A DNA stretch of 64,000 nucleotides, from assembly GCA_002869065.1 (NCBI GenBank), contig PKTR01000001.1:239118-303117 (forward strand), written 5' to 3'. A program made the position numbers and the translations under genes. The notes under the pieces were generated by a model. That model was not told the DNA's origin and made no database searches. It saw nothing but the letters and a program-made list of their open reading frames with translations. This document shows positions 34,373-43,172 of this stretch, one piece after another (the first letter of the stretch is position 1; each line of letters begins with the position of its first letter). Source of the DNA: Hyphomicrobiales bacterium (GTDB lineage: Bacteria; Pseudomonadota; Alphaproteobacteria; Rhizobiales; Rhodobiaceae).

Positions 34373-35986
34373 GTGCCAGATACCTACGAGCGCCATTCGG
34401 TATTTCAGTTCGGCTATTTGCGCAGTGAGGATCAGGACACGGCGAAGCCCGTCCGCCAGCCCGTCGTTATCGTCGGTGCTGGCCCGATCGGTCTTGCGAC
34501 CGCGATCGACCTCGCGTCACGAGGCGTGCCCGTGGTGCTGCTCGACGACGCCAACCGCATCGGCGAGGGCTCGCGCGGCCTGTGTTATTCCAAGCGCGCG
34601 CTGGAGATCCTCGACCGCCTGGGCGTCGCCGCCCCGGTCATCGACAAGGGCGTGACCTGGCAGATCGGCAAGGTCTTCTTCCGCGACGACATGGTCTACC
34701 AGTTCGACCTGTTGCCCGAGGGCGGCTTCAAGATGCCGGCCTTCGTCAATCTGCAGCAGTACTATCTCGAGAAATTCCTCGTCGACCGCGCCCATCAGCT
34801 CGAAGGCGTCGATCTGCGCTGGTCAAACCGGGTCGCCGCTGTCGAACAGCTTGAGGATGGTGTCCGCCTCACCGTCGAGACGCCGGACGGACCTTATGTA
34901 ATCGAAGCCGACTACGTGGTCGCCGCCGACGGCGCGCGCTCGACTGTGCGCGGTCTGCTAGGCCTCGATTTCGTCGGCCAGACCTTCCACGACCGCTTCC
35001 TCATTGCCGATGTGCGCATGCACGCCGACTATCCGGCCGAACGCTGGTTCTGGTTCGAGCCGCCGTTCCATGGTGGCCAGTCGACGCTGCTGCACAAGCA
35101 GGCCGACGACATCTGGCGCATCGACTTCCAGATCGGCTGGGATGCCGACCCGGAAGAGGAAACCAAGCCGGAGAACGTACACCGGCGGCTGTCGCGCATG
35201 CTCGAAGGCCGCGACTACACGCTCGAATGGGTCAGCGTTTACACCTTCCAGTGCCGCCGGCTCGAAAAGTTCGTCCATGGCCGGGTGATCTTCGCCGGCG
35301 ACGCCGCGCATCAGGTCTCGCCGTTCGGCGCGCGTGGTGCAAACTCCGGTTTCGAGGACGCGGAGAACATCGGCTGGAAGCTGCCGCTGATCCTGCGCGG
35401 CGAGGCATCGGCCGCGCTGCTCGACAGCTACGACATCGAGCGCACTCACGCCGCCGACTACAATATCGGCCATTCGACCCGCTCGACCGACTTCATCACG
35501 CCGAAGAACAACGCCTCGCGCGATTTCCGCAACGCGGCGCTGGAACTTGCCCGCCGCGCGCCGTTCGCCCGCCGCATGGTCAACTCCGGCCGCCTGTCGG
35601 ACCCGAGCGTCTACGAGACGCCGCTGTCGACGCCGGATGCGGCATCGTTCGGCGGCAGCGCGAAGCTCGGCTTCCCGGTGCCCGATGCGCCGATGTCGAC
35701 CGCCGATGGCGCCGACAAGTGGCTGCTGAACGCGCTTGGCCATGACTTCACGCTGCTCGTGATGAAGGATGGTGAGCGGCCGGCAGGCCTTCCGCGCGAC
35801 GTGTCCGTCGTCGTCATCGGTGAGGACATCCTCGACAAGGACGGCCTGTTCGCCAAGCGCTACGACGCGACGCCCGGCGCCTGCTATCTGGTCCGCCCGG
35901 ACCAGCATCTCGCTGCCCGGTTCCGCCACTTCGACGCCGACAAGATCGACGCCGCGCTGTCGCGCGCCAAGGGAGGCCGCTCATGA
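34373..35986 (+). CDS. mhaA: FAD-dependent aromatic hydroxylase, MhaA-like
   Basis: A 537-residue class A flavin monooxygenase. It has the FAD motif VVIVGAGPIGLATAIDLASRG, the DG motif VVAADGARSTVRGLL and the GD motif GRVIFAGDAAHQVSPFG. GTG start at 34373 after GGGAGGGA; the in-frame ATG at 34295 lacks a ribosome site. Size, coupling to a 65-residue partner and location in a homogentisate operon match the two-component 3-hydroxyphenylacetate 6-hydroxylase MhaAB of Pseudomonas putida. MhpA-type 3-(3-hydroxyphenyl)propionate hydroxylase is the alternative. Confidence 0.65.
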   Translation: MPDTYERHSVFQFGYLRSEDQDTAKPVRQPVVIVGAGPIGLATAIDLASRGVPVVLLDDANRIGEGSRGLCYSKRALEILDRLGVAAPVIDKGVTWQIGKVFFRDDMVYQFDLLPEGGFKMPAFVNLQQYYLEKFLVDRAHQLEGVDLRWSNRVAAVEQLEDGVRLTVETPDGPYVIEADYVVAADGARSTVRGLLGLDFVGQTFHDRFLIADVRMHADYPAERWFWFEPPFHGGQSTLLHKQADDIWRIDFQIGWDADPEEETKPENVHRRLSRMLEGRDYTLEWVSVYTFQCRRLEKFVHGRVIFAGDAAHQVSPFGARGANSGFEDAENIGWKLPLILRGEASAALLDSYDIERTHAADYNIGHSTRSTDFITPKNNASRDFRNAALELARRAPFARRMVNSGRLSDPSVYETPLSTPDAASFGGSAKLGFPVPDAPMSTADGADKWLLNALGHDFTLLVMKDGERPAGLPRDVSVVVIGEDILDKDGLFAKRYDATPGACYLVRPDQHLAARFRHFDADKIDAALSRAKGGRS

Positions 35987-36180
35987 CCGCTCTCGTAACA
36001 GAATCCCGTTTCGACAATCCCGATCGCGCCTATAACGCCATCATCGATGCGCACCGCGATCTGGACGATGCCGCAAGCGCCTATTTCAACGCAAAGCTGG
36101 TGCTGATCCTCGCAAACCATATCGGCGACCAGACCGTGCTCGAGCAGGCGTTGCAATTGGCCGCCAGCGACAGCGAGTAA
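35983..36180 (+). CDS. mhaB: DUF2783 small protein, MhaB-like
   Basis: A 65-residue acidic, helical protein: YNAIIDAHRDLDDAASAYFN and AKLVLILANHIGDQTVLEQA fit DUF2783. Start overlaps the mhaA stop (ATGA). The family occurs beside such flavin monooxygenases; by analogy with MhaB it would be the small coupling protein needed for hydroxylation. The mhaB name rests on context and size. Confidence 0.65.
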   Translation: MTALVTESRFDNPDRAYNAIIDAHRDLDDAASAYFNAKLVLILANHIGDQTVLEQALQLAASDSE

Positions 36181-36210
36181 CCTCGCCGCTCACGATTGAA
36201 AACAAGCTGG

Positions 36211-36245
36211 AAGCGCCGTCCGCTCGGGCGGCGCTTTCGTTTTGC
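36211..36245 (+). terminator. Rho-independent terminator of the homogentisate operon
   Basis: AAGCGCCGTCC, loop GCTC, GGGCGGCGCTT with one wobble pair, then TCGTTTT. It starts 31 bases after the mhaB stop. Confidence 0.8.
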
Positions 36246-36317
36246 ACCCTCGCAAAGCGGGCGGTGGCTCCATATATGTGTGGCGACCGTTTCCAACCTG
36301 AAGGGAAGCATTTCGCA

Positions 36318-36842
36318 ATGACTGCCATTGTCCGCACTGCACGCAATATCGTGTTGCTCGCGCTGTGCGCCGTGATCGGCGCGACCGCCGCCATGGCCGA
36401 AGAGCCCGACCTCATTTTCAAGAAATCGACCGTCTGGAAGATGCTGACGCCGGACCACAAACTCGCCGTCTACGGCGTCGACGATCCGCTCGTCGAGGGC
36501 GTCGCCTGCCACTACACCGTGCCGGAAAAGGGCGGTGTCGCCGGCATGTTCGGCGTTGCCGAGGAAGTCTCCGACATTTCGCTCGCCTGCCGCCAGGTTG
36601 GCCCGATCCAGTTCAAGGAGAAATTCGAGCAGGGCGACGAGATGTTCCGCGAGCGCCGTTCGCTGTTCTTCAAGAAGATGCAGATCGTGCGCGGCTGCGA
36701 CGTCAAACGCAACGTGCTGGTCTATCTCGTCTATTCCGACAAGCTGATCGAGGGCAGCCCGAAGAACTCGACCTCGACCGTGCCGATCATGCCGTGGGGC
36801 GACGGCCCGGCGCCGAAATGCGCCGACTGGATCGACGACTGA
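36318..36842 (+). CDS. creA: CreA family periplasmic protein
   Basis: A 174-residue protein with a signal peptide (NIVLLALCAVIGATAAMA) and the CreA core: KKSTVWKMLTPDHKLAVYGVDDPLVEGVACHYT, DISLACRQVGPI and SLFFKKMQIVRGCD. Three conserved cysteines suggest disulfides. Function is unknown for the family. ATG 36318 gives a proper signal peptide; the upstream ATG at 36264 does not. Flanked by terminators on both sides, so monocistronic. Confidence 0.9.
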   Translation: MTAIVRTARNIVLLALCAVIGATAAMAEEPDLIFKKSTVWKMLTPDHKLAVYGVDDPLVEGVACHYTVPEKGGVAGMFGVAEEVSDISLACRQVGPIQFKEKFEQGDEMFRERRSLFFKKMQIVRGCDVKRNVLVYLVYSDKLIEGSPKNSTSTVPIMPWGDGPAPKCADWIDD

Positions 36843-36866
36843 TCGCAAACAGACCGACACCGATAG

Positions 36867-36898
36867 AAAGCCCGGATCATCCCGATCCGGGCTTTTTT
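36867..36898 (+). terminator. Rho-independent terminator of creA
   Basis: AAGCCCGGATC, loop ATCCC, GATCCGGGCTT, then a T-run. Perfect 11-bp stem 26 bases after the stop. Confidence 0.9.
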
Positions 36899-36987
36899 GT
36901 TGCTCGGTGAGGGGTTTGCGATCGTTTTCGCAAGGGCCGGCCTGCCGCCGCATTGCCAAGTCCGGTCGCGGCGGATAGGTGGGTTTC

Positions 36988-37887
36988 ATGCACACCGACC
37001 GCACCACCCTTGTTGCCAGTCTGATCGTCATCGCGACCGGCGCGCTCTGGGGCTTTTACTGGCTACCGGTGCGCCGGCTTGCCGAGAGCGGTCTGCCGGG
37101 ATCGTGGGGCACCTTCGCCATTGTCGCCGCCGCTGCACTGTTGCTGGCGCCGTTCACTTTTTGGCGCCGACGCCGGCTGCAGATGGCCGATCCGCTGGCG
37201 CTCCTGTCGGTGGCGCTCGGCGGCGCAGCCTTCGTGCTCTATTCGGTCGGCTTCGTCTATGGCCAGGTCGCCGTCATCATCCTGCTGTTCTTCCTGACCC
37301 CCGTGTGGAGCACGCTGATCGGCCGCTATGTGATGGGCTGGTCGACGCCGCGCCTGCGGATCGTGGCGATCGCGGTCGGGCTCGTCGGCCTCGTCGTGCT
37401 GCTCGGCGCCGATGGTGAGGTGCCTGTCCCGCGAGGAACAGGGGAGTGGCTCGCGCTGCTCTCCGGCTTGCTGTGGTCGTTCGCTACCACCGGCATTCGC
37501 GCCAAACCGGCGCTTGGCCCGGCGGAGGCGGCGTTCGTCTTCGCGGTTGGCGCGACACTCGGCGCGCTGGCGCTTGCTCCGGCTCTGGAGCCCTGGCCGG
37601 AAAGCTTTGGCGGGAGCGAGCTGGCAATATCGATTGCTATGGCAATTGCCGCGGGAGGTCTGTGGTGGGGGGTGTCGATGGCGAGCCTGATGTGGGCAAC
37701 GGCGCGGCTTGAACCCGCTCGCGTCGGCATCCTGCTGATGACCGAAGTACTGGTCGGCTCGCTTTCGGCGGCGCTGTTTGCGGGCGAAAATCTCGGCCCG
37801 CTCGAGATCGTCGGCGGCGCGCTTGTCGTCTGCGCCGGTATTCTGGAAGTCTGGCCGGTGCGTCAACCGGGAAGGGAGGCACGATGA
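36988..37887 (+). CDS. EamA/DMT family transporter
   Basis: A 299-residue protein with ten transmembrane helices in two EamA halves (about 10-140 and 155-290). Drug/metabolite transporters of this kind export small metabolites; the substrate is unknown. I use ATG 36988 because AGGTGGG at 36977-36983 fits it; an upstream GTG at 36979 overlaps that site. Converges with the chemoreceptor gene 19 bases away. Confidence 0.85.
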   Translation: MHTDRTTLVASLIVIATGALWGFYWLPVRRLAESGLPGSWGTFAIVAAAALLLAPFTFWRRRRLQMADPLALLSVALGGAAFVLYSVGFVYGQVAVIILLFFLTPVWSTLIGRYVMGWSTPRLRIVAIAVGLVGLVVLLGADGEVPVPRGTGEWLALLSGLLWSFATTGIRAKPALGPAEAAFVFAVGATLGALALAPALEPWPESFGGSELAISIAMAIAAGGLWWGVSMASLMWATARLEPARVGILLMTEVLVGSLSAALFAGENLGPLEIVGGALVVCAGILEVWPVRQPGREAR

Positions 37888-37906
37888 CGGGCGTGGCCGG
37901 GCGGCG

Positions 37907-39919
37907 CTAGGCCGCCCGCTCGTTGTCCCGGCCGGTACGCGAGAGCGCCTCGTTGACGACCGACGGCACGGCCTCGCGCACTTCGCGCGACGTTTCCGTC
38001 ATCTCGTTGACGATGGCGTTGACCTGATCGACGAAGGCGAACGCGTTCGAGGCGAGCCCCGAGATTTCCTCGATCCGCTGCGCCACGACCTGCATCGACT
38101 GGTTGGTCGCATCGATGATCGAGCCGAACGCATTGGTCGCCTCGCGCTGGCCCTCGACGCTGTCGGCGGCCTGTTCGATGGTCGCGCGCACCTGCAGGAA
38201 TGCTTCGGAGATGGTCGACAGCGAGGCAGTGGAAGCCTTGGTCGCCGACTGGATTTCCGACACCTGGGTGTTGATCTCGATGGTCGATTTGGCGGTCTGC
38301 TCCGCGAGCGCCTTGACCTCGGAGGCCACCACGGCAAAGCCCTTGCCGGCTTCGCCCGCGCGAGCCGCTTCGATGGTCGCGTTGAGCGCCAGAAGGTTGG
38401 TCTGTTCGGCGATGTCGTTGATCACCTGGACGATGCCGCCGATTTCGTTGGCAGCCGCGACCAGCCGGTCGAACTCCGCCTGCGACTGGCGAGTGCGGTC
38501 TACTGCCTCGGCGATGAGGTCGGTGCTCTGGTGCATATTGGTGGCGATGTCCTCGATCGCGGCGATGATGTTGCCCGACGTCGAGGCGGCTTCGTCAGAG
38601 GTTTCCCGCGAACGATCCGCTTCGCCGGCCGCGGCCTGCGAGGCTTCGAGCACGGCGCCCATGCCTTCGCGCATCGAGTCGGACTGCGACAACAGCGCGT
38701 CGGAACTCTCGGTGATCTTCTGGAACGTGCTGTCGACCGAGCCGGTGATGTCGTTCGCCATTTTTTCCAGGATGCGCGTGCGCTCGGCGCGCTGTTCCGC
38801 TGCCTGTGCCGCGCGGGACGCCTCGTTTTCGATCCGGCTTTCGACGGCACCGCGGAACTCGTCAACATTGGATGCCAGAAGGCCGATTTCATCGCGTCGG
38901 TTGCCATAGGGGATGGTGACGGCGGTGTCGTTCTGCGACAGCCGGCTCATGATTCCGACCAGCCGGCGCATCGGTGTGCCGACCAGGTACATGATCAGCA
39001 GATAGATGCCGGCGACACCGACAATGCACACGACTATCGAAAAGACAGCGAGCTTGGTGCTGACCATGTCGACGATGGAGGAGACTTCCTCCATGCTCTC
39101 GGTCCGCGCGGCCGTGATCTTTTCGAACTGCTGGCGGTGTGCCTTCGCCTTGCGCGCGAGGATCGCTTCCTCCATGGCCTTGCTGTTTTCCAGCCGTTTC
39201 GCCATGTCGTCCGCCATGCTGGCCATTTCGGTGCGCAGCGGCGTGAAATTGTCGTCGACGATGGTCTCCAGAATGCCGTAGGGGGTCTCGATCGGACCGA
39301 GCTGGGTGATCACCCGCAGCGTGCCTTCGCCCTCGACCGGCGTGATGTGCGGATTGTCGGCGCGGGCCTTGGCGGCAAGCGCTGCGCGCATCGCGGCGAT
39401 GCGGGCCTCGTCGAAGTCTTCCATCGAAGCGACGTCTTCGAGCGTCGCCTCGTCGACCACGGCCCAATAGGCGATGTCGCGCACGCCGCTGAGCAGCTCG
39501 GTATAGATACTCGCGGTGAGCTGGTACATCTCGCGGTCGTCGGACGTCATCGTGCCGAGGATCGAGCCGACCTGACTGCCGATCACCGTCAGAGCACCGC
39601 TCAGTTCGCCGTTGAGACGGGCGACCTTTTCCCTCAGCGCCGCTTCTTGCTCGAGAAGGCGCGCCTTGTTGCCTTCCTTGACCGACAGCAGCGACGCGCG
39701 CTTCTCGTTCGTCAGCGCCTGCTGCAGGCTTGTCTGCAACCCGTCGACATCGCCGGTCATCTGCTCAAGCGCAGAGCGGTTCACGTCGGCGACCGAGAGA
39801 AGACTCTGGTTCGAAATGTAATAGCTGACGACACCCCCGACCGACATCATCACGGCAACGGAGATTGCGATCTTTGCGCCGACAGAGGCCAGGCCGATAC
39901 GCTTGAGTTGAGACAGCAT
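37907..39919 (-). CDS. methyl-accepting chemotaxis protein
   Basis: A 670-residue transmembrane receptor. TM1 is about residues 15-37, a long periplasmic region follows to about 290, TM2 is [25 protein letters not shown], then HAMP ([18 protein letters not shown]). The signalling tip [33 protein letters not shown] is fully conserved. It should sense a ligand and signal to CheA/CheW; no che genes are near. The periplasmic part is helical (coiled-coil-like around 60-110) and of no type I can name. No C-terminal CheR pentapeptide (ends GRDNERAA). Confidence 0.93.
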   Translation of the reverse strand: MLSQLKRIGLASVGAKIAISVAVMMSVGGVVSYYISNQSLLSVADVNRSALEQMTGDVDGLQTSLQQALTNEKRASLLSVKEGNKARLLEQEAALREKVARLNGELSGALTVIGSQVGSILGTMTSDDREMYQLTASIYTELLSGVRDIAYWAVVDEATLEDVASMEDFDEARIAAMRAALAAKARADNPHITPVEGEGTLRVITQLGPIETPYGILETIVDDNFTPLRTEMASMADDMAKRLENSKAMEEAILARKAKAHRQQFEKITAARTESMEEVSSIVDMVSTKLAVFSIVVCIVGVAGIYLLIMYLVGTPMRRLVGIMSRLSQNDTAVTIPYGNRRDEIGLLASNVDEFRGAVESRIENEASRAAQAAEQRAERTRILEKMANDITGSVDSTFQKITESSDALLSQSDSMREGMGAVLEASQAAAGEADRSRETSDEAASTSGNIIAAIEDIATNMHQSTDLIAEAVDRTRQSQAEFDRLVAAANEIGGIVQVINDIAEQTNLLALNATIEAARAGEAGKGFAVVASEVKALAEQTAKSTIEINTQVSEIQSATKASTASLSTISEAFLQVRATIEQAADSVEGQREATNAFGSIIDATNQSMQVVAQRIEEISGLASNAFAFVDQVNAIVNEMTETSREVREAVPSVVNEALSRTGRDNERAA

Positions 39920-40172
39920 TGAGCGATTTCCCCGCGATAAACTTTCCAGGGATCGTCAGTGTTTTGGGTTAACTAACGGTGTAAATGCTGGGTCTATGCC
40001 CGTATTACTTTCAGAAAGCGTATAGTCCGCATGTTCAAAAGAGCTCGTGTCTGCAAACAGGCGGCAAGCTGTGGACGAGTATTAGAAAATACAAAGATAC
40101 GAAAACAGTATAATTATTGGTGCGGGTTCGAGGCGGCCGATTAAACTGGGGAGGGGCACCCGCCGCGATTGC

Positions 40173-40457
40173 TCAGCGGGTGCCGAGAGTGCCGGTAACG
40201 GTGTTGTCGCAGGCGCCACCGACCTTCTGGCAGAGATTCAGTTCCGTAAACGCGGTGGCTTCCTTTTCGCCGCCGCCATTGAGCCGCAGCAGCGCGACCG
40301 GCCCGGCGAAAAGCGCCAGCAGCAGGACCGACACGAAAAGCACCTTGGCGAAATCCCGCCATGCCGCGAAGGGCGCGCAGTTTTCTTCGCAGAACAGATG
40401 CACGGTCGAACGGCGATGCGGTGTTCTGATGTGTGTGTGTGCGGTGTCGGCCATCAT
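40173..40457 (-). CDS. small single-pass membrane protein
   Basis: A 94-residue protein. One helix, VLFVSVLLLALFAGPVALLRL, separates a His/Arg-rich cytoplasmic part with two cysteines (LFCEENCAPF) from a short outer tail with two more (LCQKVGGACDNT). ATG pair at 40457/40454 preceded on the minus strand by GAGG. No family recognised. The CxxxxC on each side of the membrane suggests redox or metal chemistry, but this is speculation. Confidence 0.55.
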   Translation of the reverse strand: MMADTAHTHIRTPHRRSTVHLFCEENCAPFAAWRDFAKVLFVSVLLLALFAGPVALLRLNGGGEKEATAFTELNLCQKVGGACDNTVTGTLGTR

Positions 40458-40820
40458 GGCAACCTCATTGGACGCAATACGAGTATTGATCCGGGGTATA
40501 ACAAACCGGCCCTGAACCGGTGCTGAGACCGGCGTTCACGAGCCATTCAGGCAGGTTAATAGTTCGTTACATTCTTTCCGCGAGAAAGAAAATACCGCCT
40601 CATGTCGCATCCGTAAGGGAAGGCACGAGCCAGTTTTGCCTTGACCAACCGGAACAAATCGGCAAAACCAAGGCCATGAAAACGGCCACGCCCTCGCGGG
40701 CGATCTGCATTTGCGGGATTTCGATTATTAGCTAGCGCTATCGCTGGCTGAGGCCGTTCCCTTTTCGAGACATCGATGAAACGAGAACGCCCCTGCCAGC
40801 CAGGCACGGTGGGATATGTC
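40458..40820. other. 363-base divergent region before cysS
   Basis: Contains TTCTTTC-CGCGA-GAAAGAA at 40572-40590, a perfect 7-bp inverted repeat in a locally AT-rich stretch that could be an operator. Promoters for the small membrane protein gene and cysS must lie here. An antisense open frame across it has no support. Confidence 0.5.
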
Positions 40821-42176
40821 ATGACGTTGACGCTCTACAACACGTTGTCTCGACAAAAAGAGGTTTTCGAGCCGCTCGATCCGGCCAATGTCCGGGTCTA
40901 TGTCTGCGGTCCGACGGTCTATGACTTCGCCCATATCGGCAATGCGCGCCCGGCAATCGTCTTCGACGTGCTGTTCCGCCTGTTGCGCCATGTCTATGGC
41001 GCGGACCATGTCACCTATGTGCGCAACCTCACCGACGTCGACGACAAGATCAACGCCCGCGCGCTGCGCGACTATCCCGATCTGCCGCTGAACGAGGCAA
41101 TCGCCAAGGTGACCGCCTCGACGGCGGCGCAGTATCACGAAGATATCGCCGCTCTCGGTTGCCTGCCGCCGACGGTGGAACCGCGTGCCACTGAGCATAT
41201 CGGCGCAATGATCGAGATGATCGAAAAGCTGGTCGCGAGCGGCCATGCCTACGCCGCCGACGGCCATGTCCTGTTCGACGTGCCGTCGATGGCGGACTAC
41301 GGCCAGCTGTCGCGTCGCTCGCTCGACGAGATGCAGGCCGGCGCTCGCGTCGAGGTCGCGCCCTACAAGAAGGACGCCATGGACTTCGTGCTGTGGAAGC
41401 CTTCGAGCGCCGAGGAGCCGGGTTGGGACAGCCCCTGGGGCCGCGGCCGTCCGGGCTGGCACATCGAGTGCTCGGCGATGAGCTGGAAGCATCTCGGCAA
41501 GGTCTTCGACATTCATGGCGGCGGCATCGACCTGCAGTTCCCGCACCACGAAAACGAGGTCGCCCAGTCGCGTTGCTGCCATGGCACCGAGGCGATGGCA
41601 CGCTATTGGATGCACAACGGCTTCCTGCAGGTCGAAGGCGAGAAGATGTCGAAGTCGCTCGGCAACTTCATCACCATCCACGACGTGCTGGCCGACTGGC
41701 CGGGCGAGGTCGCCCGCTTCAACATGCTGCGCACCCATTACCGCCAGCCGATCGACTGGACCGTGAAAGGGTTGGAAGAAAGCCGCAAGGTGCTCGACGG
41801 CTGGTATGACGCGGTTGGCGACGACGTGGAAGCCGGCGAGCCCCATGCCGATGTGGTCGCCGCGCTTTCCGACGACCTCAACACGCCGAAGGCCATCGCC
41901 GCGCTGCATTCGCTGCGCTCGGCCGGTGACAGCGCCGGTCTGAAGGCAAGCGCCAATCTGCTCGGACTGCTCGGTGAAACGGCAAGCGAATGGGCGGCGC
42001 GCAAGACCCAGTCCGCCGATATCGATGCGGCCGCTGTCGAAGCACTGATCGTTGCCCGCGCCGACGCCCGCAAGGCGAAGGACTTCGCTGAAGCGGATCG
42101 GCTCCGCGCCGAACTCGACGCCATGGGCGTCGTCATAATGGACGGGCCGCAAGGCACGACCTGGGAGCCGAAGTGA
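40821..42176 (+). CDS. cysS: cysteinyl-tRNA synthetase
   Basis: A 451-residue class I synthetase. [16 protein letters not shown] holds the zinc Cys and the HIGH motif; [15 protein letters not shown] and [14 protein letters not shown] complete the zinc site; [10 protein letters not shown] is the KMSKS loop. I prefer ATG 40821 ([14 protein letters not shown]), preceded by GGTGGGA; the in-frame ATG at 40776 adds 15 residues not typical of the family. Confidence 0.93.
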   Translation: MTLTLYNTLSRQKEVFEPLDPANVRVYVCGPTVYDFAHIGNARPAIVFDVLFRLLRHVYGADHVTYVRNLTDVDDKINARALRDYPDLPLNEAIAKVTASTAAQYHEDIAALGCLPPTVEPRATEHIGAMIEMIEKLVASGHAYAADGHVLFDVPSMADYGQLSRRSLDEMQAGARVEVAPYKKDAMDFVLWKPSSAEEPGWDSPWGRGRPGWHIECSAMSWKHLGKVFDIHGGGIDLQFPHHENEVAQSRCCHGTEAMARYWMHNGFLQVEGEKMSKSLGNFITIHDVLADWPGEVARFNMLRTHYRQPIDWTVKGLEESRKVLDGWYDAVGDDVEAGEPHADVVAALSDDLNTPKAIAALHSLRSAGDSAGLKASANLLGLLGETASEWAARKTQSADIDAAAVEALIVARADARKAKDFAEADRLRAELDAMGVVIMDGPQGTTWEPK

Positions 42177-42207
42177 TGAGGGGCCCCCGAGGGGTGAGGG
42201 AAGAGAT

Positions 42208-42609
42208 ATGACGGAGCGGTTCCTCCTCGATCATCTCTCGCTCAATGTCGAAGACTTTGAGCGGGCCAAGGCCTTCTACGCCAAGGCGCTGGCGCCGCTC
42301 GGCATTTCGCTGCTGGCGGAAATCCCCGCCGAGGTGAGCGGAACGGTCGACCAGGCCGGCTTCGGGATCGGCGAGAGAGGTTTCTTCTGGCTGGCGTCGC
42401 AGTGGCGGCAGGCCCCGCCGGTGCATATCGCCTTCGGCGCGCAAAGCCGGGCCATGGTCGATGCCTTTCACGCGGCTGCGCTTGCCGCCGGCGGTGCCGA
42501 CAACGGCGCGCCGGGCCTGCGCCCTCACTATAGCCCGACCTACTACGGCGCCTTCGTGCTCGATCCCGAAGGCCACAACGTCGAAGCCGTCTGTCGCGGG
42601 GCGAATTGA
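42208..42609 (+). CDS. VOC (glyoxalase-like) family protein
   Basis: A 133-residue vicinal-oxygen-chelate protein: LDHLSLNVEDFERAKAFYAKAL at the start and GAFVLDPEGHNVEAVCRG at the end. Paired beta-alpha-beta-beta-beta motifs. Substrate unknown. It starts about 30 bases after cysS and is followed by a GFA gene 23 bases later, in one run of same-strand genes up to rarD. Confidence 0.85.
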   Translation: MTERFLLDHLSLNVEDFERAKAFYAKALAPLGISLLAEIPAEVSGTVDQAGFGIGERGFFWLASQWRQAPPVHIAFGAQSRAMVDAFHAAALAAGGADNGAPGLRPHYSPTYYGAFVLDPEGHNVEAVCRGAN

Positions 42610-42632
42610 AATGCGGCAAGGAAAGCAAAGCC

Positions 42633-43172
42633 ATGAGCGTTGAAACCGAGGTCCATACCGGCGGTTGCCAGTGCGGCGCCGTGCGCTTTGCGGTGATGGG
42701 AGCGCTCGGCCATGCCTCGATCTGCCATTGCCGCATGTGCCAGAAGGCATTCGGCGGCTTCTACGGCCCGCTCGTCTCGGTGCGTGGCGCCGATCTCGCG
42801 TGGAGCCGCGGCGAGCCGAAGCGCTTCCAGAGCTCGAACCATGTGCAGCGCGGTTTCTGTGCCGACTGCGGCACGCCGCTGACCTACGAGGCGCCGGACG
42901 GCGTGGCGATCGCCATCGGTGCTTTCGACGAGCCGGCCGGCATCGTGCCCGAAGTCCAGTTCGGCACCGAGGGCAAGCTGCCGTATGTCGACACGCTCGC
43001 CGGACTGCCGGGCATGATTACCGAGGCGGATGACGAGTCCGCCGCCTTCATTGCCACGCTGGTCAGCTACCAGCACCCCGATCACGACACGACACATTGG
43101 CCGCCTGAGGGCGGCGCACCCGAAAAGCAAACCGCGTCCCGCGACGGGACCGCCAAGGATGACGCGCGATGA
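42633..43172 (+). CDS. GFA (CENP-V) family zinc protein, second copy
   Basis: A 179-residue protein with GGCQCGAVRF, ICHCRMCQKAFGG and GFCADCGTPLTYE, the GFA cysteine set. Longer than the first GFA protein because of a tail rich in Asp, His and Lys after residue ~135. Start ATG 42633 with AAGGAAAG upstream; stop overlaps the cimA start (ATGA). The activity is unknown. Confidence 0.85.
   Translation: MSVETEVHTGGCQCGAVRFAVMGALGHASICHCRMCQKAFGGFYGPLVSVRGADLAWSRGEPKRFQSSNHVQRGFCADCGTPLTYEAPDGVAIAIGAFDEPAGIVPEVQFGTEGKLPYVDTLAGLPGMITEADDESAAFIATLVSYQHPDHDTTHWPPEGGAPEKQTASRDGTAKDDAR

Noticed and set aside
40556-40822. 88-codon minus-strand frame upstream of cysS
   Set aside because: No ribosome site and it overlaps the cysS start; biased Arg/Pro content.
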